A stretch of 64,000 nt of DNA from Ridgeia piscesae (lineage: Eukaryota; Annelida; Polychaeta; Sabellida; Siboglinidae). Shown here piece by piece: positions 60,439 through 64,000 of the stretch. The notes beneath the pieces were generated by a model. The model searched no databases and had not been told where the DNA came from. It saw only the letters and a program-made list of their open reading frames with translations. The DNA lies in contig JAODUO010000469.1 of the NCBI GenBank assembly GCA_025642075.2, positions 172,001-236,000 of the forward strand, written 5' to 3'. The position numbers were made by a program, and so were the translations under genes. Every line of letters begins with the position of its first letter. Position 1 is the first letter of the stretch.

Positions 60439-63386
60439 GCTCATGTACAACCTGGTCTCTGACACATTTGTCAGCCGTGTTGACAGCTGACCCTGCTGTG
60501 TTTCAGGAGTTACAACTGAAGCAGCAGGCTCTGAGCGCCTTCTCGGCAACTGTCGCTGTCTTTGAGGAACAGATCAAACTACATGAGACCTACCAGAAGC
60601 AGGCTGCTCCCCATGAACAGCACAAGTAAGTACCCATTATTTCATGGAGTGAACATTGTGCAAGTGCTGATTTATTTAGCTTACTAGACCGTTTATATAA
60701 CTGATGATTTGGCCTAGAAATTGTTGCATAATTTATTTATTTATTGTTTAAATATCCAAAACCAACTGTTTGTGTGGCTTCCTTTTGAATTGTGATAAAA
60801 GCAAACTTTACCTTTTTCTGGTTATTCTCCTTTGACATTCAGTGAAGTCATTCATCAGTTGACACCTGGATTCTTAATAGCCATTGGTTTTTAAGCCATA
60901 TCTAGCTCATTTTTGCTGGTGTTGTGTGTGGTGCAATAGAAGTTCTTATAAAATCTAGCTTCAGCTATGCAAGGTGCTTTACTTGTAAAAATAATTAGTT
61001 GAAACCTACAAAATAAATGTTACCTCAAAATATGTTGTGCCGTAAAAACACATTCAGCAAAAAGAGGAGTTTCTGCGAGTTAAACAGTTGATTGAAATGT
61101 AGACAATCTATGAGATAGACTATTGATTAAAGTATTATGATAAAATATATCTTTTCCAAAGTCCCCGCATACATAATGTCCTATGTGTTGCATGTGTAGA
61201 CTGCAAGACAACTATAAGTTACTCCAGCTACGACTCGACAAGATCCGTGAGTCGGAGCAGATCTTAAGGGAGGACGTCACGCAGCAGGCCGAACGCAACC
61301 GGATCTACGCCGCCGACATGAATGGACTCAAGCCAGAGATCAAACGACTGTACAAACGGCGAGAACAATACAAGAAGTGAGTCCTTGGGTGTCAGCTTGT
61401 GTTGTGTATGGTTTGGTTCTTTCTGTAAGAAGTGAGTTGTCATCTTTTCTCATATCTACCCATACAGCTCGCTTGTTTCTTTCTATAAGAAGTGAGTTGT
61501 CATGTCCTCTCATATCTACCCATACAGCTCACTTGTTTCTTTCTATAAGAAGTGAGTTGTCATCTCCTCTCATATCTACCCATACAGCTCGCTTGTTTCT
61601 TTCTATAAGAAGTGAGTTGTTATCTCCAGTCATAGCTACTCGCACTGCATGTTTGGTTCTTTCTACAAGAAATTAGTTGTCATCTCTTGTCAACTCTTCA
61701 TGCCTGCACTCTGCAGTTTGATTATTTCTACATCTACTCTCTTACTGTCCAAACTTGTTAAATCATATCAAAAAATCATACAAAAATAATAAATAATTAA
61801 AAACATTCCAAATATACATCTATGAAAAATTATATAATATAAACAAAACATATAGTGACAACGAACGAACCCATCACCAAGGCACATCCAGTCGACTGTA
61901 GTACCTTCCATATCCTTGACGTTTGTGAATGTGTGCGCGTCTATGTCAGTGGTCGATGGTGATGCTGTGTTCTGCCATCAGGTGGCTGCTGGACCAGCGT
62001 GAGCCGCAGCAGATGATTGAGAAGATGCTGGAGCACCTGGAGAAGACCGGGGGGTCGTCGATGTACGTGGAGACAATGCCAACCATCACAGAGGCGTACA
62101 CAGCCCACGAGGACGAGAGCACGTGGTTCGTGCAGTGCGACCGCGGCACTGCCATCAAGATGCTCCAACACAAGGTGGAGGGGACGTTTCTCATCCGCCC
62201 CAGCAGCAGCAAGGGGCAGTACGCACTCTCCATCGTGTAAGTGTCGGTTTGTAAAGAGGCAGCGGTTCGAATAGTGAGATGTCTGTGTGGATATGCAAAA
62301 CTAAATCTGCAGTTTACGAAAATATCGTCCTTGCGCCAAGGGATCACTGAACGATCCTGGAAGGTTTATGGTTTGTTATGCAAATGTGGAGACACGTTGA
62401 AACACTGCATAGAATTTTGTTCTGCCTGCATGTAAGTCCACCAATGCCCAATGTAAGCCTCTCCACTGAAGCAGCAAACACCAATGTTTCTGATAGTCCA
62501 GTGTCTCTCTCAGTGACCACATATATTGCTGTTTCCCTGAATAACAGAATAATCTCACCATTGTAGTATTTTGACCCAAAAAAATTTAATCTGGGGATTA
62601 ACTCGGTAACAGTGGATCTTAAAATGTGCAATGGTGGCGCCATCTTGCGAATGTACCACCATACAGTTTGCCCACTGAAAACGTTATTCAAAGAAAAGGT
62701 GTTAGTGTCAATTGAAAGTATGTATGTATGCTAATGCTGATACTGTCAGTCCTTTTATTTTATCACTAGTCATATTTATATCAAACAATGACAACAAACT
62801 ACATTATTTACAGTGTAAATTGATATAACAGTTCAACATTTATTGAACAGTTTCTCCAATATTTGTATAGTATTTTATATATACTTATTGTATATGTACT
62901 CAAATGATGAGATAACCATTTATTACTGATTAAAATCAATGCTATGAAGTGTTATTATTTGTCTTTGATTAAACATCTAATCACACTAAATTAATCAAAA
63001 TAATTCCTACAACATTTGACTAAAATTTGACTTTTAATACCACCAAATCATGAATTGTACACCTAGCAGACATTCTTAAAGAACATGATAACAAACAAAT
63101 TGCAAGTGGCCAGTTTTGTTTATAACAATTAAAGGAATGCAAGTGAAGGTGACTTTCACGTGTGATTTCTCTTCCCAACAGGGCAAAGAACATGATTGGT
63201 CACTGTATGATCGAGTGTCGGGAAACGGGCTACGGCTTCGCGGAGCCGTTCTACATCCACGATTCCCTCAAGCAACTGGTCCTGCACTATCGGGAGACGT
63301 CCCTTGCGGAACACAATGACCAGCTGGACATCACCCTTGCATACCCCGTCAATGCCCCCCAGCCAGGCAACAGCTACAAGCTATGA
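29621..63386 (+). CDS. PIK3R1: Class IA PI3K regulatory subunit (p85-type), 22 coding exons, with extra C1-SAM-C1 block
   Basis: Invertebrate ortholog of p85 (likely the counterpart of PIK3R1/2/3 together). The protein binds and stabilises the p110 catalytic subunit through iSH2 and recruits it to phosphotyrosine (pYxxM) receptors and adaptors through two SH2 domains, coupling growth-factor or insulin signals to PIP3 production at the membrane. My exon chain gives 1013 residues: SH3 about 3-80, Pro-rich 82-95, C1a 126-179, SAM 196-267, C1b 291-340, RhoGAP-like about 356-565, nSH2 about 619-712 (FLVR Arg646), iSH2 about 722-870, cSH2 about 908-1005 (FLIR Arg933). All 21 intron phases agree and the total is divisible by 3. 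Human p85alpha is 724 aa and lacks the C1-SAM-C1 block. The span given includes introns. Confidence 0.96.
32270..32287 (+). promoter_or_regulatory. CTCF-like motif, near-consensus
   Basis: CCACCAGGGGGCAGCACC is an excellent match to the CTCF core motif. A weaker relative (ACATGGGGGCAGCACTG) occurs about 535 bp downstream near 32808-32824. Motif match only; occupancy unknown. Confidence 0.45.
32868..34111 (+). mobile_element. Decayed 3' portion of a non-LTR retrotransposon with 3' UTR
   Basis: The translation gives a reverse-transcriptase C-terminal region: [53 protein letters not shown], an open stretch of about 134 aa from 33181, and the terminal knuckle [19 protein letters not shown] at about 33649. 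Several frame changes and in-frame stops break it. After its end (about 33806) come 300 bp of non-coding sequence and a terminal ATAAATTTGG that runs straight into a TTGG array, as expected for a LINE 3' end with a short-repeat tail. It is a different lineage from the 13.1-kb copy. Confidence 0.85.
34112..34776. repeat. TTGG tetranucleotide microsatellite, about 165 copies
   Basis: Almost perfect (TTGG)n over 665 bp with a single irregularity (GTTGTTGTTGG) near 34296. It directly follows the LINE 3' end, so it probably grew from the retrotransposon's tail. It keeps five or more frames open (poly WLVG on +, poly PTNQ on -); these are not genes. The G-rich + strand has runs of only two Gs, so it could at most form two-tier quadruplexes. 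Confidence 0.97.
36417..36780. promoter_or_regulatory. Cluster of GGTCA/TGACC half sites including a perfect DR2
   Basis: About fifteen GGTCA or TGACC pentamers fall within 360 bp. At 36632-36645 there are two perfect AGGTCA half sites spaced by GC, the DR2 layout bound by RXR heterodimers. Sequence evidence is motif density only, and degenerate tandem duplication of GGTCAGT-like words could also produce it. Confidence 0.35.
37323..37405. repeat. TGCG tetranucleotide microsatellite
   Basis: About 20 perfect copies of TGCG. The alternating purine-pyrimidine run is a Z-DNA-prone sequence. Confidence 0.95.
38231..38660. repeat. Degenerate minisatellite with GTGTAACACCT-type unit
   Basis: Words such as CCAGTGTAACACCT, CCATTGTAACAACT, CCATGTAACACCT and CCAATGTAACACTT recur every 20-30 bp over about 430 bp, heavily diverged. 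It is an old array compared with the others in the window. Confidence 0.75.
39836..39932 (+). repeat. Short tandem repeat of GTGTTGTAGGTGA just before the C1a acceptor
   Basis: About seven units of a 13-bp motif alternate GTTGTAGGTGAGT with GTTGTTGGTGAGT, ending about 30 bp before the acceptor of the next exon. Each TAG|GTGAGT unit carries an acceptor-like AG directly joined to a donor-like GTGAGT. Confidence 0.85.
39962..40024 (+). CDS. PIK3R1: Coding exon 2: first half of C1a
   Basis: 63 nt, phase 1 in and phase 1 out, acceptor GTGTTCCAG and donor CACT|GTAAGT. It encodes residues 121-141 and supplies the start of a zinc-binding C1 domain: His126, twelve residues, Cys139, two residues, then Cys142 whose codon is split across the intron. 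The exon is easy to miss because it is short. Its identity is supported by the exact H-x12-C-x2-C spacing and by a frame that joins the SH3 exon to the next exon without a break. Confidence 0.85.
40025..42178 (+). other. PIK3R1: Intron 2 with AT microsatellite
   Basis: Apart from the TA microsatellite at 40281-40462, no exon or mobile element was recognised. Confidence 0.7.
40281..40462. repeat. AT microsatellite
   Basis: Long TA runs with AGTATAT and TTATAT interruptions inside intron 2. Confidence 0.95.
42179..42226 (+). CDS. PIK3R1: Coding exon 3: middle of C1a
   Basis: 48 nt, phase 1/1, acceptor TTTGCACAG and donor GAGG|GTAAGT. It encodes [14 protein letters not shown], giving the WG hydrophobic loop and, thirteen residues after Cys142, the next zinc ligand Cys156. 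The C1 spacing C-x13-C is exact. Confidence 0.85.
42227..45204 (+). other. PIK3R1: Intron 3
   Basis: AT-rich. It contains a 22-bp perfect palindrome at 43371-43392. Nothing coding or mobile was recognised. Confidence 0.65.
43371..43392. repeat. 22-bp perfect palindrome
   Basis: CATGTCTGTC followed by its exact reverse complement with no spacer, extended nearby by more ACGTCTGT and CATCTGTCATGA words. It could be a dimeric transcription-factor site or chance. Confidence 0.6.
45205..45317 (+). CDS. PIK3R1: Coding exon 4: end of C1a and linker
   Basis: 113 nt, phase 1 in and phase 0 out, acceptor CGCTGTAG and donor GAGATG|GTAAGT. It completes C1a with CEGCSQCYH (C-x2-C-x4-H), then MDGC and a final Cys179. 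The His to Cys step is x3 instead of the usual x2, and the last C-x7-C step is x10, so the C1 end is atypical. A linker [16 protein letters not shown] leads into the SAM exon. Confidence 0.8.
46060..46194 (+). CDS. PIK3R1: Coding exon 5: first part of SAM domain
   Basis: 135 nt, phase 0/0, acceptor TTATCTGCAG and a weak donor AAG|GTTGGT. It encodes the first helices of a SAM domain: [12 protein letters not shown], then [18 protein letters not shown] and VSLSDDKLK, matching the SAM pattern W-x-V-x2-WL...L-x2-Y-x3-F-x3-I-x-G-x2-LL-x-L. SAM domains usually mediate protein-protein oligomerisation. Confidence 0.88.
46634..46727. repeat. AT microsatellite
   Basis: TA and ATGTATA runs within intron 5. 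Confidence 0.85.
48453..48812. repeat. 20-bp minisatellite, about 18 copies
   Basis: The unit TGTCCTGGTTACTCACTGAG is highly homogeneous, which suggests recent expansion. It ends about 35 bp upstream of the acceptor of coding exon 6. Confidence 0.95.
48847..48927 (+). CDS. PIK3R1: Coding exon 6: second part of SAM domain
   Basis: 81 nt, phase 0/0, acceptor TTTATTATAG and donor [29 protein letters not shown] fits the last SAM helix (the usual GI-x3-GHR-x2-IL-x2-I-x2-L). The SAM cassette formed by exons 5 and 6 is phase-symmetric (0-0). Confidence 0.88.
49650..49850 (+). repeat. About 43-bp tandem repeat with acceptor- and donor-like words
   Basis: About four and a half copies of a unit containing CTGCAGCCAGTCATGTGAGT plus GATGTCTATGTACTGTG. 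CTGCAG|CCAGTCAT|GTGAGT resembles an acceptor, an 8-nt micro-exon and a donor. The array ends directly before the real acceptor TTTTTTGCAG of the next exon. Confidence 0.85.
49860..49911 (+). CDS. PIK3R1: Coding exon 7: linker between SAM and C1b
   Basis: 52 nt, phase 0 in and phase 1 out, acceptor TTTTTTGCAG and donor CAGA|GTGAGT. It encodes [17 protein letters not shown], a probably disordered linker with a PP motif. It has no domain of its own; it is placed by splice sites and by bridging the 0-phase SAM exon to the 1-phase C1b exon. Confidence 0.75.
50236..50349 (+). CDS. PIK3R1: Coding exon 8: first part of C1b
   Basis: 114 nt, phase 1/1, acceptor TCATCCCAG and donor ACAG|GTGAGT. It gives His291, twelve residues, Cys304-x2-Cys307, thirteen residues, Cys321. 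YNFPSM and LVRQGLQC match typical C1 loops (Pro in loop A, QG in loop B). The WG position of diacylglycerol-binding C1 domains is CG here, so ligand affinity is uncertain. Confidence 0.93.
50350..51585 (+). other. PIK3R1: Intron 8
   Basis: Its distal two thirds is the acceptor-derived array described separately. The proximal part has no recognised feature. Confidence 0.7.
50800..51605 (+). repeat. 19-bp minisatellite made of the downstream exon's splice acceptor
   Basis: The unit TGTTGCAGCGTGTGGACTG (variants TCTATG, CATGTGG, CGTATGG) recurs about 30 times and runs into the true acceptor TGTTGCAG|CGTGTGGACTGTGC at 51585/51586. Every unit thus carries the intron end plus the first 11 or so exon bases. 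A longer sub-unit with AAATGTCAACCACTGG is interspersed at 50810-51075 and 51330. The exon frame is open upstream through the array to about 51012. Confidence 0.93.
51586..51684 (+). CDS. PIK3R1: Coding exon 9: second part of C1b
   Basis: 99 nt, phase 1/1, donor GTCA|GTAAGT. It supplies Cys324, four residues, His329, two residues, Cys332, seven residues, Cys340. Joined to exon 8, every C1 ligand spacing (H-x12-C-x2-C-x13-C-x2-C-x4-H-x2-C-x7-C) is exact. Which acceptor copy is used cannot be decided with certainty, because identical TTGCAG|CGTGTGG copies lie every 19 bp upstream; the 51585 copy gives the canonical C1. Confidence 0.88.
51883..51993 (+). CDS. PIK3R1: Coding exon 10: start of RhoGAP-like (BH) domain
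   Basis: 111 nt, phase 1/1, acceptor GTGCTGCAG and donor ACAG|GTGAGT. SVFGGKL followed by [14 protein letters not shown] matches the first helices of RhoGAP folds (VFG-x-L...P-x-V-x2-C-x2-I). In p85 this BH domain binds Rac/Cdc42/Rab-type GTPases and PTEN and has at most weak GAP activity. Confidence 0.9.
51994..52438 (+). other. PIK3R1: Intron 10
   Basis: AT-rich; nothing recognised. Confidence 0.6.
52439..52516 (+). CDS. PIK3R1: Coding exon 11: RhoGAP-like domain, Arg-loop region
   Basis: 78 nt, phase 1/1, acceptor GTTCGTAG and donor [32 protein letters not shown] corresponds to the RhoGAP arginine-finger loop and following helix; a loop Arg is present, as in p85 (TLYR). Confidence 0.88.
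52517..53031 (+). other. PIK3R1: Intron 11
   Basis: No repeat or exon recognised. Confidence 0.6.
53032..53163 (+). CDS. PIK3R1: Coding exon 12: RhoGAP-like core
   Basis: 132 nt, phase 1/1, acceptor TTTGTTTGTAG and donor [32 protein letters not shown] is the most diagnostic RhoGAP block (LKxYLxxLxxPVIP), close to LKRYLLDLPNPVIP in human p85alpha. Confidence 0.95.
53164..53875 (+). other. PIK3R1: Intron 12
   Basis: Only the 57-bp duplication near its 3' end stands out. Confidence 0.6.
53716..53849 (+). repeat. Tandem duplication (about 57-75 bp unit) ending next to an acceptor
   Basis: TGTACAAAATGTTGAGG, TAATTGCAGTGCA and GGGTAATATTCACGTAGTGT recur in the same order about 2.3 times. The copies differ by a 15-bp indel. 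The repeat stops about 25 bp before the acceptor at 53875. Confidence 0.9.
53876..54110 (+). CDS. PIK3R1: Coding exon 13: RhoGAP-like domain, C-terminal helices
   Basis: 235 nt, phase 1 in and phase 2 out, acceptor CCTCCGCAG and donor [36 protein letters not shown] aligns with [22 protein letters not shown] of human p85alpha; [16 protein letters not shown] matches the VLSEIFSPMLFRF helix. Continuing past the donor meets an in-frame TGA at once. Confidence 0.95.
54098..55040 (+). repeat. 31-bp minisatellite made of the upstream exon's splice donor
   Basis: The unit GGGAACACATCATGTGAGTT + TATGTCACTCA is repeated about 30 times. The first copy overlaps the exon 13 end (GGGAGCACATCAT|GTGAGTTTATG), so each unit carries the last 13 or so exon bases plus the donor. 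Variants include CGTCATG, CATCGTG, an 8-bp deletion and GGTCACTC. Confidence 0.95.
56178..56268 (-). repeat. Inverted copy of the nSH2 exon-16 acceptor and exon start
   Basis: The reverse complement of 56178-56268 matches 58939-59029 at 85 of 91 positions by eye. It includes the polypyrimidine tract, TTTCCAG acceptor and about 70 bp of coding sequence (GCTGATCAAGATCTACCACC). Weaker similarity may extend to about 56165. Of the five differences in the coding part, four are synonymous. It is not an exon here: it lies antisense in intron 13. Confidence 0.92.
56488..56570. repeat. AT microsatellite
   Basis: TA runs about 80 bp upstream of the polypyrimidine region of coding exon 14. Confidence 0.92.
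56652..56752 (+). CDS. PIK3R1: Coding exon 14: end of BH domain
   Basis: 101 nt, phase 2 in and phase 1 out, acceptor GGTTTCAG and donor [29 protein letters not shown] aligns with LIKVIEILISTEWNERQP of human p85alpha, the last BH helix. Confidence 0.92.
56753..57148 (+). other. PIK3R1: Intron 14
   Basis: Nothing beyond AT-rich sequence. Confidence 0.6.
57149..57308 (+). CDS. PIK3R1: Coding exon 15: linker and start of nSH2
   Basis: 160 nt, phase 1 in and phase 2 out, acceptor CACGTTGCAG and donor CCAG|GTATGT. A Ser/Thr-rich linker with [10 protein letters not shown] replaces the second proline-rich motif of human p85alpha. It is followed by [12 protein letters not shown], nearly identical to the human nSH2 start (about residue 618). 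Confidence 0.96.
57309..58474 (+). other. PIK3R1: Intron 15 with a terminal foldback element
   Basis: The distal 480 bp is a putative MITE. The rest shows no recognised feature. Confidence 0.65.
57994..58444. mobile_element. Putative MITE (foldback non-autonomous DNA transposon)
   Basis: Imperfect terminal inverted repeats: AATACCCCATTCACACTAG at the left and, reverse-complemented, AATACGCCGTTCACACTAC at the right. The 451-bp interior has repeated AACCGGTT words in both orientations and no coding capacity. A target-site duplication is not clear. It ends 30 bp before the acceptor of coding exon 16. Confidence 0.72.
58475..58573 (+). CDS. PIK3R1: Coding exon 16: nSH2 core
   Basis: 99 nt, phase 2/2, acceptor GTGTCATTAG and donor [32 protein letters not shown] includes the FLVR motif with the phosphotyrosine-binding arginine (Arg646), then QGDYTLTLR. 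Confidence 0.97.
58574..58959 (+). other. PIK3R1: Intron 16
   Basis: AT-rich, no recognised element. A CTCF-like word (CAGGTGGCAGCACTG, minus strand) sits at its 5' end. Confidence 0.55.
58960..59140 (+). CDS. PIK3R1: Coding exon 17: nSH2 C-terminal half
   Basis: 181 nt, phase 2 in and phase 0 out, acceptor GTCATTTCCAG and donor [46 protein letters not shown] and TTLKYPIS closely match human nSH2 (GGNNKLIKIFHRDGKYGF, LINHYRNESLAQYNPKLD). The first 70 bp exists a second time, inverted, in intron 13. Confidence 0.97.
59141..59583 (+). other. PIK3R1: Intron 17
   Basis: No recognised element. Confidence 0.6.
59584..59706 (+). CDS. PIK3R1: Coding exon 18: iSH2 coiled coil, start
   Basis: 123 nt, phase 0/0, acceptor CTGCCTCCAG and donor CTGCAG|GTGGGC. 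Charged heptad-like sequence [20 protein letters not shown] then [11 protein letters not shown]; the last part matches RLYEEYTRTSQ of human p85alpha. iSH2 is the p110 adaptor-binding-domain contact. Confidence 0.95.
59707..60506 (+). other. PIK3R1: Intron 18 with CA microsatellite
   Basis: Only the CA microsatellite at 60361-60435 is notable. Confidence 0.65.
60361..60435. repeat. CA microsatellite with CGCACG start
   Basis: A short GCACGCACGCACGCG run is followed by about 24 CA repeats, ending about 70 bp before the acceptor of coding exon 19. Confidence 0.95.
60507..60625 (+). CDS. PIK3R1: Coding exon 19: iSH2 coiled coil, middle
   Basis: 119 nt, phase 0 in and phase 2 out, acceptor GTGTTTCAG and donor [30 protein letters not shown] then [10 protein letters not shown] parallels human [20 protein letters not shown] and QCQTQERYSK. 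Confidence 0.95.
60626..61199 (+). other. PIK3R1: Intron 19
   Basis: Nothing recognised. Confidence 0.6.
61200..61376 (+). CDS. PIK3R1: Coding exon 20: iSH2 coiled coil, end
   Basis: 177 nt, phase 2/2, acceptor CATGTGTAG and donor [44 protein letters not shown], then [18 protein letters not shown], which aligns with MNSIKPDLIQLRKTRDQY of human p85alpha. The Asn equivalent to human N564 (contact to the p110 C2 domain) is conserved; the D560 position appears to be Ala. Confidence 0.95.
61371..61685 (+). repeat. About 60-bp tandem repeat including the exon-20 splice donor, five copies
   Basis: Each unit ends in TATAAGAAGTGAGTTGTCAT, matching the exon 20 end ACAAGAA|GTGAGT, and contains CATATCTACCCATACAGCTC and CTTGTTTCTTTC. 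The first unit is the authentic junction and the last is degraded (AAGAAATTAGTT). Reading past any donor meets TGA in the exon frame. Confidence 0.9.
61686..61981 (+). other. PIK3R1: Rest of intron 20
   Basis: AT-rich sequence without features, ending in the acceptor TCTGCCATCAG. Confidence 0.6.
61982..62236 (+). CDS. PIK3R1: Coding exon 21: inter-domain linker and first half of cSH2
   Basis: 255 nt, phase 2/2, acceptor CTGCCATCAG and donor [27 protein letters not shown] ends the coiled coil. The cSH2 follows: [20 protein letters not shown] and [19 protein letters not shown], with phosphotyrosine-binding Arg933 in FLIR. Human p85alpha has FLVRESS here. Confidence 0.97.
62237..63181 (+). other. 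PIK3R1: Intron 21
   Basis: No recognised element. TTTATATAA-type AT-rich sequence predominates. Confidence 0.6.
63182..63386 (+). CDS. PIK3R1: Coding exon 22: second half of cSH2 and stop
   Basis: 205 nt, phase 2 in, acceptor TTCCCAACAG, TGA at 63384-63386. [40 protein letters not shown] and YPVNAP match the human cSH2 end ([46 protein letters not shown]). The protein ends ten residues later (PQPGNSYKL). Confidence 0.98.
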
Positions 63387-64000
63387 GCCGAGGGGGTTGT
63401 ACAGTTATGTTATTGAGACAATTGCAGCGAGATGTGAACACACCATTTGCCATATTTTTCCAGAGAGCCAGGCATGGCTATATGCTGGATTGACTAAGTC
63501 CAGTGTGTGTATATATACATATGTGTAACATTGCGTTTCCGTCAGAACTTGTGGGAAGATAGAAGAAGAAACGAAGAAGACGAAGAAGAAACAAAGCACC
63601 AAGAGATCTCGCTGTCAGAATTGTTGCCTGACACGAGATGGTATTTGACAAGGGCAATCCATCATTGCCTCGGATGCTGCATTCGACATACGGCATCACA
63701 TTGTGGCACTGGCAAAGACTGAAGGAATCCAATAATGACTGTACAGAGAATTCACCGTTGTTTCCGTTTGCACCGTTATAGCACAGCAAACGCTGGTGGT
63801 GGCGTTTCTGACGTCACAAAACTTGTATATTGGACAGCATTTACGGTTGGTGGGACTGCACATAATGATTGATTCGCCAGAACTGTGGCTAAAAAGAGGC
63901 TACAAAAACAGTGTGTACACACCAACACACGTTAATCACTGTATGCGTTATCCGAACCTGTTACACACTAGTGCACATTAGTCGCAGTATGCGTTATCAC
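63387..64000 (+). other. PIK3R1: 3' UTR, running past the window
   Basis: I see no AATAAA or ATTAAA between the stop and 64000, so the polyadenylation site probably lies outside the window. It contains a purine-rich GAAGAA run (63556-63598), a TGACGTCA word at 63810-63817, and a short direct repeat (GTATGCGTTATC) at about 63942 and 63988. Confidence 0.6.

Overview
This is a eukaryotic window: one large multi-exon animal gene surrounded by long introns, tandem-repeat arrays and decayed non-LTR retrotransposons. Canonical GT-AG introns, CR1/L2-like retrotransposon tails, microsatellites and one p85-type gene suggest an invertebrate metazoan, plausibly a mollusc or other spiralian. The species cannot be named from this sequence.

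The gene lies on the + strand from an ATG at 29621 to a TGA at 63386. I assembled 22 coding exons by hand from splice sites and reading frame. Every intron phase is compatible and the joined CDS is 3042 nt (1013 residues plus stop). It encodes a class IA phosphoinositide 3-kinase regulatory subunit, the ortholog of p85 (PIK3R1/PIK3R2). The domain order is SH3, C1, SAM, C1, RhoGAP-like (BH), nSH2, coiled-coil iSH2, cSH2. The SH3, BH, SH2, iSH2 and SH2 parts are standard p85. The C1-SAM-C1 block between SH3 and BH (about residues 121-355, exons from 39962 to 51684) is not part of vertebrate p85 and is the main biological surprise here.

Layout: 1-29.5 kb is upstream sequence with no gene I can establish. 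It holds three large minisatellites (26-bp unit at 3.3-5.9 kb, 17-bp unit at 9.9-12.0 kb, 32-bp unit at 25.2-28.8 kb), two LINE remnants (13.1-13.8 kb on +, 20.8-21.2 kb on -), AT microsatellites and one speculative first exon at 18066. The SH3 exon is at 29.5-30.0 kb. A 10-kb intron follows, with a third LINE remnant ending in a 665-bp TTGG array, a cluster of nuclear-receptor-like half sites and a CTCF-like motif. The C1, SAM and C1 exons are at 40.0-51.7 kb, the BH exons at 51.9-56.8 kb, and the SH2-iSH2-SH2 exons at 57.1-63.4 kb. The 3' UTR runs off the window end.

A second theme is structural. At least seven exon edges have a minisatellite directly beside them. In three cases the repeat unit contains the splice site itself: the acceptor at 51585/51586 is copied about 30 times, the donor at 54110/54111 about 30 times, and the donor at 61376/61377 about five times. 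In addition, a 91-bp inverted copy of the nSH2 acceptor and exon start lies in an upstream intron (56178-56268). All exon coordinates rest on reading splice sites and frame by eye; no transcript data were available.
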